Below the pieces are notes generated by a model. That model was given only the letters and a program-made list of their open reading frames with translations. It made no database searches and was not told the origin of the DNA. This document shows, in pieces, positions 29,592 to 40,915 of a DNA stretch of 64,000 bases; the first letter of the stretch is position 1, and every line of letters starts with the position of its first letter. Source of the DNA: Ceratobasidium sp. AG-K. Its lineage: Eukaryota > Basidiomycota > Agaricomycetes > Cantharellales > Ceratobasidiaceae. The stretch covers positions 2,294,001 through 2,358,000 of the forward strand of contig JAWNGF010000003.1 of assembly GCA_037039685.1 (NCBI GenBank), given 5' to 3'. Position numbers and translations under genes: made by a program.

Positions 29592-32500
29592 AAAAAACCG
29601 GCAACGGAAACAATGTACTTTAGAGCAACAAATGAGTCAACCATTGTTTACGCAAACGTTGCCGGAATCACAGAACTTATCCCAACTCTCATCGATTCTG
29701 GAGCATCTAGAAATTTCTTGGACATCTCCTGGGCTTGATCCAACAATATTCCTCTCATAGAACTTTCCACTCTGAGAAAAGTAATTGGTATACAAGGGAA
29801 GGAACTTTCTCACCAAATATGCTTCAAAGCTAAGCTGGAACTAGACGTGGAGGGAAGAACCTTCAAACAAGTCTTCTTTGCTATGCCTACTGGGGAAACT
29901 AAGCTTATCCTAGGACTGGAATGGTTAGAAGAAGCAAACCCGGTCATCAACTGGAAAACGAAGCACATATCGTGGCGGCCAGAACCCATCCAAGCAAAAG
30001 CGGCCTCCATAGACAACCTACCCAAGGAATTCAAGGAATTTGCCGATGTCTTCAGTGAAGAGAAGTTCAAAAGGATCCCAGATCATCGGCCATACGATTG
30101 CGCCATCAACTTCAAGGAAGGAGCTGAACTGCCGAAACCGGCCAGGCCTATCCCACTCTCTCCAGCAGAGTCAATTGCACTAAGAGAATACTTGGATGAA
30201 GAAATCGCAGCAGGAAAGATTTGACCAAGCAAGTCACCCATCGCATCACCTTGTTTCTTTGTCAAAAAACCTGTCAATCAAAGAAATCCAGGGGCAGTAC
30301 GCCAACTACGACTTGTTCAAGACCTCAGAGGAGTAAACGCCATTACAAAGGACAACAGATTCCCAATGCCTCTAATGGAAGATCTCCTGGATAAAATCAA
30401 GGACGCAAAAATTTTCTCCAAAATTGATCTACGCATGGGTTTCAACAATATCAGAATTAGGGAAGGCGACAAATGGAAAACAGCTTTCAGAACAAAAGAA
30501 GGACTGTTTGAATACGTTGTCATGCCTTTTGGACTAAAAAACGCGCCCGCCATCTTCCAGAGATATATGAATCACATTTTCCATGATCTTATCGACGTAT
30601 GTATCATAGTTTACATTGACGACATCCTAGTATTTTCTAAGGACAGAAGCCAACATACCGTGGATGCCAGAAGAGTACTAAAAATCTTACTGGAGGAAAA
30701 TCTTTTTGCGAAGCTTCCAAAATGCGAATTCTTTGTCACCAAATTGACATACACTGGACTTGGAATCAGCGATTCGGGCATCTCTATGGATGAAGAAAAG
30801 GTCAAGGAAATAAAAGAATGGAAGGAACCAAGAACAGTCAAGCAGGTCCAAGCATTCCTAGGATTCGCAAATTTCTACCGAAGATTTGTACCAAATTTCA
30901 GCCAATTAGCAAAACCCCTGACAACCTTGACAAGAAAGGAGAACAAATGGGAATGGGGAGACAATCAGCAGGAAGCATTTGAAGCCCTAAAAGCAGAAAT
31001 CAGCAAGGAACCCACTCTACGCCATCCGAATCCTGACAAACCTTTCTTCTTGGAAACAGATGCAAGTGGGGTAGCAATGGGGGCAATCCTGTCGCAAAGG
31101 CAAGATGATGGCTACCTACACCCTATTGCTTTTCTTTCAAAATCATTCAACGAGGCTCAACTCAACTACGACGTCCACGATAAAGAACTTATGGCAATTA
31201 TAGAATCTTTAACACATTGGAGATTATACCTCGAAGGAACAAAGGACCCTATCACCATCTACACCAATCATAGGAACCTACAGTTCTGGAAGGAAGCAAG
31301 AACTTTCAACCAACGACACGCAAGATGGCACCAATTGCTTGCTTCCTATAACTTTGACATCATATACCGCCCTGGAATCCTGTCATCTAAGCCGGACCTA
31401 TTGTCTAGACGATCAGACCATGAAGACACCCCCACACCTGAACAGGTTATGATAGCTGTCGAAAAATTCAAGGGATTTATGGGACAAGTAGACACAGACA
31501 TCATAGAAACTATCAGGGAAGCACAAGAAACAGACGAAGGGTTGGCACAAATCATAAAAATCTGCAAATCAAGGGAAACGCTACCAAAAACCCTACAACA
31601 CAGTGCAAAAGATTATGATTTCAAGGAGGGACTATTATGGTTCAAAGGAAGGATTTACGTGCCAGAAGACAAGGAATCAAGGCTGGCCATCATGCGAGTT
31701 CACCACGACTCAAAAATTGCGGGTCATCAAGGACAAGCTAGAACTTTAGAACTAATATCGAGAAGATACTTCTGGCCGGGAATGAAGCAAAGCGTAAACA
31801 AATACGTGGAGTCCTGTGAAACTTGCCAACGGACAAAGGGATCAAAGTCGATAGTTCCGATCAAGCCTCTAGAGATTCCAAAAGGGCCATGGGAAGACAT
31901 AGCGTTTGACTTTGTAGTGAAATTACCAAAATCGAAAGGAGCAGATAGCATCTTGGTAGTGGTGGATCGATTCTCAAGAATGGCGCATTTCATACCCTGC
32001 AAAGAATCTCACACGGCAAGCGACCTTGCAAACCTTTTTGTCACAAATGTTTGGAAACTACACGGATTTCCAAAAAGCACGATCTCTGACCGAGGGACTA
32101 CTTTCAACTCCAAACTCATGAAAGCCATTTATGAGAAAATTGGAACTAGCCCAGGTTTCAGCACTGCCTACCACCCCCAAACTGATGGAATAACGGAGAG
32201 AATCAATCAATGGATGGAAGGCTGGCTATGATCATTTGTCAACTACCGACAGGATGACTGGGCGGACTTGTTGCCTATTGCGGAATTCAGTTATAATCTA
32301 CAGAAGCACTGCGTAACAGGTAGTTCCCCTTTCGAAATTGTCTACGGCAGGGAACCACTGTGGAATATCTCAGCAGAAGAATCACAGGTTCTGGAAGCAA
32401 ACAGCATCACGGAAAAATGGCGCAAAATCCACGACAAAGCAATTGTGTCAATGGAGAACCAAAGGCTCCCAGAAGAAGAACCAAGAAACGAATACAAGGA

Positions 32501-33401
32501 AGGAGATCTAGTATGGCTTTTGGGAAGGAACATTCAAACAAAAAGACCTTCAAAAAAGCTGGATAACAAGAAACACGGGCCGTTTGTTGTGAAGCAAAGG
32601 ATAGGATCACACGCTTATGAGCTGACTTTGCCAGCAACAATGAGGGTGCACCCTGTTTTCCACATCGACTTGCTCAGCCCTTACAAAGAAGACACAGAAT
32701 TCAGCCAAAACCAACCCCGACCACCGCCGATCATAACGGAAGAAGGAGAAGAAGAATATGAAGTAGAGAAGATTCTAGACTGGAAAGAGACAAAGGACGG
32801 TCTTTTTTACAGGGTCAGATGGAAGGGTTATGGAAGTGAAGAAGACACAGAACAAAGAGCGGAAGATTTTGGTCACCTTTCAAAGATCATCAAGGACCTT
32901 CTACGCCAACACCCCGAAGCTCCCACGCCATCTAACTACGTCCCAGGAAAGATAAAAGGCAGAGGGGGCGCAATTGATAGTGACATCTGCAAAACTTGCA
33001 ACTACTCCAGAACACACTCTCAACTCTACTCTTTAAATCCTTTTTGCTCTCCACCATGCCTGCCGTCTCCCGTAACACCATCGCCAACAACCTCACCCGC
33101 ATCCTTGAGGGACCTGCCTTTGCCATGGCAAGGATCCTTGACTCCGGAGCCGCCCTCTACGTCTTCAAGAGGTCGCAACAAAGCTCGGGAAGAATGCACT
33201 TCAGAGCCTCAGACGACATCCTCCACTCGGACCTGGGGGAATTCCAGTGGGTCGGAAAAAAATGGCCGACACGAATGCAACTCCTGCGGAAGGACATATT
33301 CGTCTGCCGGGGGTGCGCCGCATTCCAGGTCTCGGAGGTCGTCCTCCTCTCCACGCACATGCTCGGAGTGGTCGAATGGGGACAAGAAGGAGCGTACTTG
33401 A
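29577..33401 (+). pseudogene. pol: B5 pol, one frame with three TGA stops
   Basis: All of pol is in a single frame of 1,275 codons, broken only by TGA at 29736-29738, 30222-30224 and 32229-32231. Domains: protease (TLIDSGASRNF), RT with intact YIDD (VYIDDILVFS), RNase H (ETDASGVAMG), integrase zinc site (HHDSKIAGH...CETC), integrase core with SDRGTTF and YHPQTDGITER, GPF module (HGPFVVKQ) and chromodomain (EYEVEKILDW...RVRWKGYGS). The last 346 nt overlap ORF3 in another frame and encode a Ser/Thr-rich tail. It would be made as a Gag-Pol fusion through the -1 cassette. Confidence 0.92.
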
Positions 33402-33820
33402 GCGAGTGGGTACCAGGTTACGACGGAAGGCAGCCAACGCTCCGACCTAGATGGAACGATGCCTGGGACGCCAACTACGAGAGGGACCTAAGCGACTGGA
33501 AGATGGAAAGGGGAAGGTACCAGAAAGAGAAGTTTGAATGGTCGCCAAACTGGTGGAAGTGGGAGGAGGCGGATGTGTCGGCATGGAAGGAGGCGGAACC
33601 TGATGTGCAACAATGGGATGAGGAGTTTGTGGAAACCCAGAAGAGGGTTTTGGACTGGTCCAAGGCGGACTGGACAAAGGAGGAGACTTGGGAGGAATGG
33701 GAGAAGTTCTCGGACAAACTGGGAGATACCGTGTTCAATCCCATCGACCTGACCTTGGAAGAAGATGAAGGGCTTGAGGAGTATATGCTGAGGAAAGGGA
33801 AGGACTGCGCGGTGCAGTAA
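33056..33820 (+). CDS. B5 ORF3, accessory protein
   Basis: This is an intact 254-codon frame after pol, overlapping its last 346 nt. Starts: MPAVSRNTI at an ATG in a CACCATGCC context. Features: ILDSGAALYVFKR at 27-39; CRGC at 84-87 followed by SEVVLLS; a Trp-rich, acidic second half with DWKMERGRYQ, WWKWEEADVSAW and DWSKADW segments; and a C-terminal FNPIDLTLEEDEG at 228-239, resembling a SUMO-interacting motif followed by acids. There is no signal peptide or membrane span, so it is not an envelope protein. It is homologous to C ORF3 by the CRGC...VVLxS block. Function is unknown. The frame is 765 nt in B1, B3, B4 and B5 without net indels. Confidence 0.75.
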   Translation: MPAVSRNTIANNLTRILEGPAFAMARILDSGAALYVFKRSQQSSGRMHFRASDDILHSDLGEFQWVGKKWPTRMQLLRKDIFVCRGCAAFQVSEVVLLSTHMLGVVEWGQEGAYLSEWVPGYDGRQPTLRPRWNDAWDANYERDLSDWKMERGRYQKEKFEWSPNWWKWEEADVSAWKEAEPDVQQWDEEFVETQKRVLDWSKADWTKEETWEEWEKFSDKLGDTVFNPIDLTLEEDEGLEEYMLRKGKDCAVQ

Positions 33821-33861
33821 GTCCGTTCAGGTCCCCCAAACGGACTCTTAAGGGGGAGTAA

Positions 33862-34317
33862 TGTCGTGAGCTAGCTCACTCCATCGGACTTGCCCGTTGC
33901 CGCGCCCTCCTGTCTTCCCTCTTTGTGTTACGTTCCCCGTTCTGTCTGCCGCGTTGCCACCTTCTTGTGGTTATACTGTTACATTGTGTAACGCGGCTGT
34001 GCTTTGTACGAGTCATGTCTGTTCATACAGCATGACTCACATGGACACTCCTGACTGGTTGACTGTTATGACTCTTGTGGCTGCGTCCTGTATGACTCGG
34101 CCTTGTCTTGTTTATATATAGAGGACCAACAAGCCTGGTAACCCCAGCTTGTTTTGTCTTGTCAAACATCCCCTTTGAGTGACACTTTGAACCACCCCTA
34201 CCCTCAAGAGCCTACAGACACTTAAGTGTGTTGCGGTTCAAGAGGTCACTTAGGTCTTAGTGCCGTCCACTCTCCATTGCGGCTTGTCTCATAGCCACTA
34301 AGAAGAAGCTTACGACA
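33862..34317 (+). repeat. B5 3' LTR
   Basis: This is a 456 bp LTR, nearly identical to the 5' copy. It is preceded by the polypurine tract TTAAGGGGGAG at about 33848. Confidence 0.95.
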
Positions 34318-34322
34318 GCCTG

Positions 34323-35248
34323 CTGCTATTTGGGTTTGATGGAATCCCTGTGCCAAGTCTAGAGTGGTGCCAATGACAAATCCTTCCAGGGCCCTTAACC
34401 ATTGGTCCAGTAGAGGTATTCCACTTGCATTGAATTTGCATAGCAAATTCACATATCTGTAGTCAACGCAAAAGCGTAACTCTGGGTTGTTTGGATCTTC
34501 TGGATGTGGTTTTTTGACAAATAGAACTGGGGAAGCCAAAGGAGACTTAGAAATCTGAATGTGTCCCCTTTGGATAAGGGTTTCTAGTACTTTCTTCATT
34601 TCTTTGTCTTCAGCTGGGGATGTTTTGTAAATAGGGCCGTGCTTTAGTTTAGCTTCTGGTAGGAGGTCGAGCGTAATGTCAGTTGGCCTGTGAGGTGGGA
34701 GTTCTTCTAATCTGGACTTGTTGAATTACATCTGCGAACTCTTGGTATTCCTCTGGTAATGTAGTTTTGGCTGCAATTTGGAGTGTAGATGGGATTTCTA
34801 GGCAGTTTTTTGAGCAGAATTCGCTTGTGTATGCAATAGTCCTGTTTTTCCAATTAATTTGTGGGTTATGTTTCTTGAGCCATGACATCCTGAGTACAAT
34901 GGGGTGTCTTCCAATGTTTGTGACATGACATTCTATTTCACTGGAATGTGTTCCCATGACAAGTTTAAATTTGGTATAGTGGGTGACTTTTCCAGACAAA
35001 ACTTCTTGCCCGTCTATAACTTGCAGAGTCTTTGGTTTTTTGTGTTGGAAAAGGGGAAGGTTTGCCCCTTTTGCTAGGGAAGGGTTGATGAAACAGGAGG
35101 TTGCGCCACAATCAAGGAGTGCTTGTCCAGAGAATTTTTTTGATCTGTTAACTGACTTAGAATCAGGAGCTGTAGCTAGTGGATGAGCGGTGAAATCAAG
35201 GTATAATTGGTTTTCATTTGATATTGACATGATTTCTAGTTCATCCAT
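34323..35248 (-). pseudogene. pol: A3 pol, N-terminal part (protease to RT)
   Basis: This continues A3 pol after B5. It holds the RT start (LASPVLFVKKP, LRFCVDYRYVN) and protease (LLDCGATSCF). A frameshift near 34720 breaks the frame between protease and RT. The frame extends upstream across the gag stop as in A1. Confidence 0.85.
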
Positions 35249-35263
35249 ATTACTAGCTAATAT

Positions 35264-35311
35264 ATCACCGAGTACTTGGCTCCTTAATAAGCCTCGGTGA
35301 CGTCTTTTCCC
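35264..35311 (-). promoter_or_regulatory. A3 -1 frameshift signal
   Basis: GGGAAAA (35305-35311, minus strand) stands in gag phase. The stem arms TCACCGAG / CTCGGTGA are kept, and the basal pair has become a wobble relative to A1. The gag stop is in the loop. Confidence 0.6.
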
Positions 35312-36636
35312 AATTCAATGTCTAAAGAGATTTCTTCAATCTGAGCTTCAAACCCTGAGGCTGTGTTCTTGGAAGGACAGACTCTTGCTGAGTGTCCCTT
35401 GCCGCCGCAGGTGAAGCAAATCATTGGTCCTTTTCCTTTTCCATCAAGATCCATTGCATTAGGGTCTTTAGCAGGAGTGGACAATTTGGGTGTTTGAATG
35501 ATAGGAGCGTTGAAGGTACTGGTTTGGGTGTCTTTTTGAATTGCTCCAAAAGGGACATTTCCTTTTGTCCCATTGTCCCAGGAAATCTGTGGAACGGAGT
35601 GGCCCTTGGCGTTTCTGGTAATGCTTGAGATTTTGCCATATTGCACCCCCCCTGTAGGTTTTGACATAAAGACACAATCGTTTACGTTGAATCTTTGACC
35701 CAGTGAGGTGTTTGGAGTGCTTGTGGTTGTCTTGGAAGTAGTTTGTTTTGAAGTGCTGGTTTGTGGGTTTTGCAATTTCTTTGGTGCATTAATGGCATTC
35801 ATTGTGGAGTCAATTTCCAGGGCTCTTTTGCGAACTTGGTTGAATGTCCTTGTTGCTTCATGGGGTTTCAAGTTCTGTGACACCATGGCCATCTTGATTT
35901 CATCCTTAAGACCGTCATAGAAATCATCACAAAGTACTCGATCAGTGTACCCAAGTACCAATGAATAAGTAACAAAGTCTCGTAGATAATCTTGGACAGA
36001 GTTCTTCTGGATCAATTTCTTGTATAGTTGTCTATATTGGTCAATCTTGTGAACATCGCCAAACCTGGCTTGCATTTTGTTCCAGAATTCATCCATGTCG
36101 TGTAGCCAATTTGTTGCTCCCCTTCTTGCTGTGTCTACATCAATTCCAGGTTGCATCCATACATAGGCAGGCCCCTTGCAATAACCCATGATATAAGTGA
36201 TTTTTTGTTCTGTGGTTGCTTGTGGGGATGTGTGATTTATGTACAAAGTACATTGCAACTTAAACTCATCAAATTTATCTACATCTCCAGAAAATTCTTC
36301 TGGGGGATGCATTTTGAGTTTGTATCCTGGGGTGGTTGTTGACGCAGTGGTTGAGGGTGTTGCACCCAGGTTTGTAAGTGACTGAGACACTGCATTCATT
36401 AATTGGTGAAGGGGTGCAATTTGTGCAGTTTGATTTTGAATTGCATGGATATCTGCAACATTATTGTCAATTCCTTGTTCTAGGGTAGGGGTGATACCAT
36501 TTAAGGCATTAATATGACGGTTAATTTTTCGCACTTTGTCTATTAAGGCGTTGATTGCATGTGCAACTACATTGGGTCCGGATGTTGCTGAAATTTGGGT
36601 AAATCCCCCTTGACTAGGTGAGGGGGCTCTTGACAT
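35284..36636 (-). CDS. gag: A3 Gag, intact
   Basis: This is a 450-codon open frame from MSRAPSPSQGG, equal in length to A1 Gag, with the retrotransposon-gag core and the CFTCGGKGHSARVC zinc knuckle. It stays open although pol of A3 is disrupted by B5 and by stops. Confidence 0.9.
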   Translation of the reverse strand: MSRAPSPSQGGFTQISATSGPNVVAHAINALIDKVRKINRHINALNGITPTLEQGIDNNVADIHAIQNQTAQIAPLHQLMNAVSQSLTNLGATPSTTASTTTPGYKLKMHPPEEFSGDVDKFDEFKLQCTLYINHTSPQATTEQKITYIMGYCKGPAYVWMQPGIDVDTARRGATNWLHDMDEFWNKMQARFGDVHKIDQYRQLYKKLIQKNSVQDYLRDFVTYSLVLGYTDRVLCDDFYDGLKDEIKMAMVSQNLKPHEATRTFNQVRKRALEIDSTMNAINAPKKLQNPQTSTSKQTTSKTTTSTPNTSLGQRFNVNDCVFMSKPTGGVQYGKISSITRNAKGHSVPQISWDNGTKGNVPFGAIQKDTQTSTFNAPIIQTPKLSTPAKDPNAMDLDGKGKGPMICFTCGGKGHSARVCPSKNTASGFEAQIEEISLDIELGKDVTEAY

Positions 36637-36702
36637 ATTGGAGTGGGGAAAAAGGTAGATTTATTGGGAGCCAAGGCCGTACAAAATATCACAGATTCTT
36701 CT

Positions 36703-36912
36703 TCAAACCCTTCTGTCCTTAATGATGCGCAAACTTCTCAAAAATATCAATTCAAGATTTTTGTCCTCCAAGAACAACGCGTTGATTACTCCTAGTTTGT
36801 CATACTGTTTGTATATGTAGTTGCAATGAACGTCTTCAATAAAGAGTTTTAGGGACTCTAGTCTAAGCTGTTCCCTGTGTTGTTCCTGTGTGAGTTGAGG
36901 TCTTGGTCCCAC
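36703..36912 (-). pseudogene. A3 small frame before gag
   Basis: This is the counterpart of 5654-5905 in A1 (MGPRPQLTQEQ), shortened by a stop after about 69 codons. It has no in-frame ATG and lies in the -1 frame of ORF0. Confidence 0.4.
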
Positions 36913-37472
36913 TGAAAAGGGTTGGGTGCAATGGTATTAAGGTGATTTAGAAGGCGGTAATCCTGGTTAATAGGAATACGCACTTCTGCTGCAAGATGAC
37001 AGTATTTGCCCTTGATTTTGTCTTTAAGGGTTTTGATAGTACGCCACTGACGTTTGTTGTTGTTGATGAGGTTTTCAACCTTTTGAGTGTGTTTTTCTTG
37101 GATTTTGATAAGTTGGTTGCAATTTTCAATCAAGACGTGGGTTTGTTCTTGCAAGTGCTTGACTTCAATATTGGTGTCAGCTAGATTTATGCTTTGGACA
37201 TGATCTTGATTGGCTTGTTGCTTGTTTGTGTTGTCAAGGTTAATTTCAATGAACTCGAGCCTTGAATGAAGAGATTGATAATCGGCTTCAAGTTGATTGT
37301 AGTTTTCGTTGTTTCTGGTACGTTTGACCCTTAAATCCTCTGCTTGTTTGACTTGATCTTCTTCTAGTACTTCAATTTGACTGTTTAATTTGTTGACTTT
37401 GGTGTCTAGATTGAGTACAAAATCTTTTAGTCTAAAGACTGCTTTGCAGAGGCTAAAAAATGCGGGGAACAC
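36858..37472 (-). CDS. A3 ORF0, coiled-coil protein
   Basis: This is a 204-codon open frame colinear with A1 and A2 ORF0, with many conservative changes and no stop. Again there is no ATG in frame. CCCTTTT near the end is kept, as is the intron-like GT...CTAAC...TTTTTTAG upstream. Confidence 0.55.
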   Translation of the reverse strand: MFPAFFSLCKAVFRLKDFVLNLDTKVNKLNSQIEVLEEDQVKQAEDLRVKRTRNNENYNQLEADYQSLHSRLEFIEINLDNTNKQQANQDHVQSINLADTNIEVKHLQEQTHVLIENCNQLIKIQEKHTQKVENLINNNKRQWRTIKTLKDKIKGKYCHLAAEVRIPINQDYRLLNHLNTIAPNPFQWDQDLNSHRNNTGNSLD

Positions 37473-37945
37473 TTTTAAGGTTAATTAGTTAGTTACTAAT
37501 TAGTCCCTTTTTAGTGTGTACTGATGGAAACAAAAAGTTGATGTGGTTCTTGATGGATGAGAGTGTTAACTTGGGTGGTGCTCCGACCACTTTCCAGTTT
37601 TTGCTTGAGAGGATCTGGCTTCCTCAAGATGTTGATTTGGATGTGAAGGGTGCTAGACGCTAAGCTTTTGCTTTATATACTCCTTTTCTGATCTTATCAG
37701 TTATCAACAGCCTTGGGCAGGCATGATAGCGACAGTGTATAACAGAGTAAGGGTGTATTTAGCTGACTAAAGCCACTATGACCCAAAAGAGGATAACAAT
37801 TGGGTTCACTGACAGCGTATAGCGACGTGGGACTACTGGTCTATATCAAGTATAGCTCTTTGTCTGTTGTACTATGCCCATTTTCCTGTGTACGTTCTAT
37901 CTACTTGGTGGAAAAGCAGGAGCTTTAAGGCTGATGCTTTTTTAA

Positions 37946-37957
37946 AAGGCTTGACCT
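37946..37957 (-). promoter_or_regulatory. A3 self-priming primer-binding site
   Basis: On the minus strand AGGTCAAGCCTT is exactly complementary to AAGGCTTGACCT in the A3 LTR (38078-38089). In A1 both partners carry a T/A pair where A3 has C/G, so the complementarity is kept by compensatory change. Confidence 0.65.
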
Positions 37958-37959
37958 AA

Positions 37960-38372
37960 TGTCCCGACTTGGGTCAATTAGGTATATAAAGGTTAAGGGG
38001 TTTGACTTAGGCAAGTCTTAGGACCCAAGGAGTAGTGATAGTAAGGGGATTTGATTGAGCAAGTCCTAGTGGAGAGGAGGTCAAGCCTTGTCGTTAACCG
38101 GCTTGACCTCTGGGTTTATATACATAAGGGATCAAGGCCACATCATCATCTATCAGTGTGGGAAAGCCGAGTACAACCAATGATAAGCAAGATAAGAGAC
38201 ATGACTCAACATTCTGGAAGTTCCGGAAGCATCACCAATATCAAATGAAAAGACAAATACATCACCTGATACAAGTTAAGCGCCAGAGGACATTTGTACC
38301 AAAAAAGGAAAGTGTTCGGAAAAAAAGATATAAAATCGGGATAAAATGTCTGAGCTTAGTCAGCTCATGACA
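37960..38372 (-). repeat. A3 5' LTR
   Basis: This is a 413 bp LTR. A hairpin of 11 bp arms (GAGGTCAAGCC / GGCTTGACCTC) follows the TATA box on the minus strand. Confidence 0.9.
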
Positions 38373-40523
38373 GAAGGCAAGAACATTCATCAGACGCCAT
38401 GCTTGGTGGCACCAGATTCTGGCATCATACAACTTTGAAATTGTGTACCAACCAGGGACCCTTTCAACAAAACCAGATCTACTGTCCAGAAGGAGCGATC
38501 ATAGTGACAGCCCAACAGCAGAACAAGTGATGATCAAGGAAGAACAATTCAGAGGGGTCTTGGGGGAAATGAAGTTTGATATCATTGCGGACATCAGAGA
38601 AGCACAAGTGGAAGATGAAAGCATTAGCCAAATCATAGAACTGTGCAAGAAAAATGAAGACCTGCCAAAATCAGTGCAACAAGGAATCAGAAGGTATAAT
38701 TTTGAAGAAGATCTTCTGTGGTTTGACGGAAAAATCTACATACCAGAAGACAAGGACATGAGGTTGAAGATTATGAGAATCCACCATGACTTGCCAATAG
38801 CTGGCCACCAAGGACACGCATGCACACTGGACCTTATTTTGAGAAGATACTACTGGCCAGGATTAAAGTCCACAGTAAACAAATACATGGACTCATGCAA
38901 ACAATGTCAAAGGGCAAAAGGAACAAAAACTCATGTGCCCTTAAAACCGCTGGAAATCCCAAAGGGTCCATGGGAGGAAAGTGCATACCACTTCATTACC
39001 AAACTTCCCAAATCACATGGGAGTGACAGCATATTGGTAGTTGTGGACAGATTCTCTTGCATGGCGCACTTCATACCCTGTAAGGAATCAACAAAAGTGG
39101 AACAGCTGGCCAAGATTTTCCTGGAGAATATATGGAAACTTCACGGTTTTCCACAAAGTACAGTTTCAGATAGGGGAACAACATTCAACAGCAAATTCCT
39201 GAAAGCACTATACAAGAAGATCAATACCACACCAAGATTTAGCACAGCCTACCATCCTCAGACCAACAGAATAACAGAACAAATAAACCAGTGGCTTGAA
39301 GCCTAGTTACAAATGTTTGTGAATCACCAACAGGATAATTGGGCAAAGCTTCTACCTATAGCAGAATTCTGCTACAACAACCAAAAGCATAGTATCACAG
39401 GGAAAACTCCTTTTGAAATTGTCTATGGCAGGGAACCTCTTTGGAACATATCAACAAAGGAAACAACCACTCCAGAAGCAAACAACAAAGCAGACAGTTT
39501 GCAGAAGGTGTTGGACAAAGCCAAAGCGGCCATGGAATGGCATAGAAACAAAATGGAGGAAAGTCAACCACCCAAATACACGGATGGAGATCTTGTTTGG
39601 CTACATGGACAAAACATAAAAACTGATAGATCCAACAAGAAACTGGACAACAAAAAGCACAGGCCATTCAAGATCAAAAGAATTGTTTCTAGCCATGCCT
39701 TTGAGTTGGATCTGCCAAAGACAATGAAGATACACCCTGTGTTCCATAGCACCTTGCTTAGCCCTTACAAGGAAGACAATAATTTCCAAAGGAACCAGCC
39801 CCAACCACTGCCAGTGAAAACAGAAGAAGGAGAGGAAGAATATGAAGTAGAAAAAATTGTCAAATGGAAAATGACAAAGGAAGGACTATTCTATATGGTC
39901 AGATGAAAGGATACAATTCAAAAGAAGACACGCAACAACAGGCAGAAGATTTTGGACATCTTGGGGGAATCATGAAGAAGTTCCTGAAGGAATTCCCAGG
40001 AGCGCCAACACCCTCAAACTACAAACCAAAGGGTATAAAAGGGAGAGCTCAACACAATAACTACACAACATGCAAAGCTTGCTCACTCTCAAACTTGCTT
40101 TACTCTCTCTATGCACTTGACCTTTTTTGCTCACCATGCCTGCCATGTCCTGCCAAGCCATCACCAACAACCTCATCCATGTCCAGGAAGGCCCTGCCTT
40201 CCAGACCGCTCACATCCTTGACGCAGGAGCTGCACTCTTTGTTCTCAAGAGGAAGCAGCAACAACTGGGACAACTCCTGTTCCACACCTCCAACAACATC
40301 CTACATTTGGACATGGGCGAACTGGAGTGGGTTGGAAGGAAGTGGCCAACAAAGATGCAGCTGTAACACAAGGACATCTATGTCTGCTGAGGATGCGCCG
40401 CCTTCCAGGTCTCAGAGGTGGTGCTCCTCTCCATCCACAAGCTCAATGTTGTCAAATGGGGGCAAGAAGGAGCCTATTCAAGCAAGTGGTGCCCAGGATG
40501 CAACGGTTGTCCACCATCATTGA
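38373..40523 (+). pseudogene. pol: B2 pol remnant (integrase and chromodomain)
   Basis: Integrase zinc site (HHDLPIAGH...CKQCQ), core (SDRGTTF, YHPQTN) and chromodomain region (EYEVEKIVKW) are readable. A TAG lies near 39304 and a frameshift near 39905. As in B1 and B4, FSCMAHF replaces FSRMAHF. Confidence 0.85.
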
Positions 40524-40870
40524 GGCCCAGGTGGTCCAACACATGGGACATGAATTTTGAGGCCAACTTGGTGGATTGGAGGATAGAGCAAGGATGGTAC
40601 CAAAGGGAGAAGTTCAAATGGAAGCCGTTCTGGTGGCAGGAGAAGGAGCCCAACGTCTCACAATAGGCAGAGGTGCAGCTGGATGCTCAACAATGGTTGA
40701 AGGAGCACATGGAGGAGCAGGAACAGATTATGGACTGGTCCAAAGCAGACTGGACCAACAAGGAAAATTGGGAAAAATGGGAGGAGCACTGCAACAAACC
40801 AGGTAACACCATGTTCAACCCCATTGATCTGACAGAGGAGAAGGTCAACAAGGACTGCTGGGGACAGTAG
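40136..40870 (+). pseudogene. B2 ORF3, interrupted
   Basis: This is 735 nt, 30 nt shorter than the other copies because of a deletion near the C-terminus (NPIDLTEEKV then directly NKDC). It is stopped by TAA near 40364, TGA at the Arg of CRGC (VC*GCAA, 40387 region) and TAG near 40664. Confidence 0.75.
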
Positions 40871-40915
40871 GTTGGTCCATTCAAGTTCCTCTCAAGGACC
40901 TTAAGGGGGGAGTAA

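Larger units (their letters stand above)
27089..34317 (+). mobile_element. Element B5, very recent full-length copy
   Basis: This is a 7,229 bp family B element inserted in A3 pol. The target duplication GCCTG is at 27084-27088 and 34318-34322. The two 456 bp LTRs differ at a single site by eye (27115-27116 region, CATCAGAC versus CATCGGAC). It is CpG-rich compared with B1 and B4. Gag and pol carry only four TGA stops in total, and ORF3 is intact. Confidence 0.95.
24192..38372 (-). mobile_element. Element A3, carrying B5
   Basis: This is a family A element on the minus strand. After removal of B5 and its 5 bp duplication the length is 6,947 bp, identical to A1. The LTRs (24192-24604 and 37960-38372) differ at about 17 of 413 sites by eye. 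The flanking 5-mers do not match (CACAG left, GAAGG right), and the left flank is family C while the right flank is family B. It is probably a recombinant of two A insertions. Confidence 0.9.
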
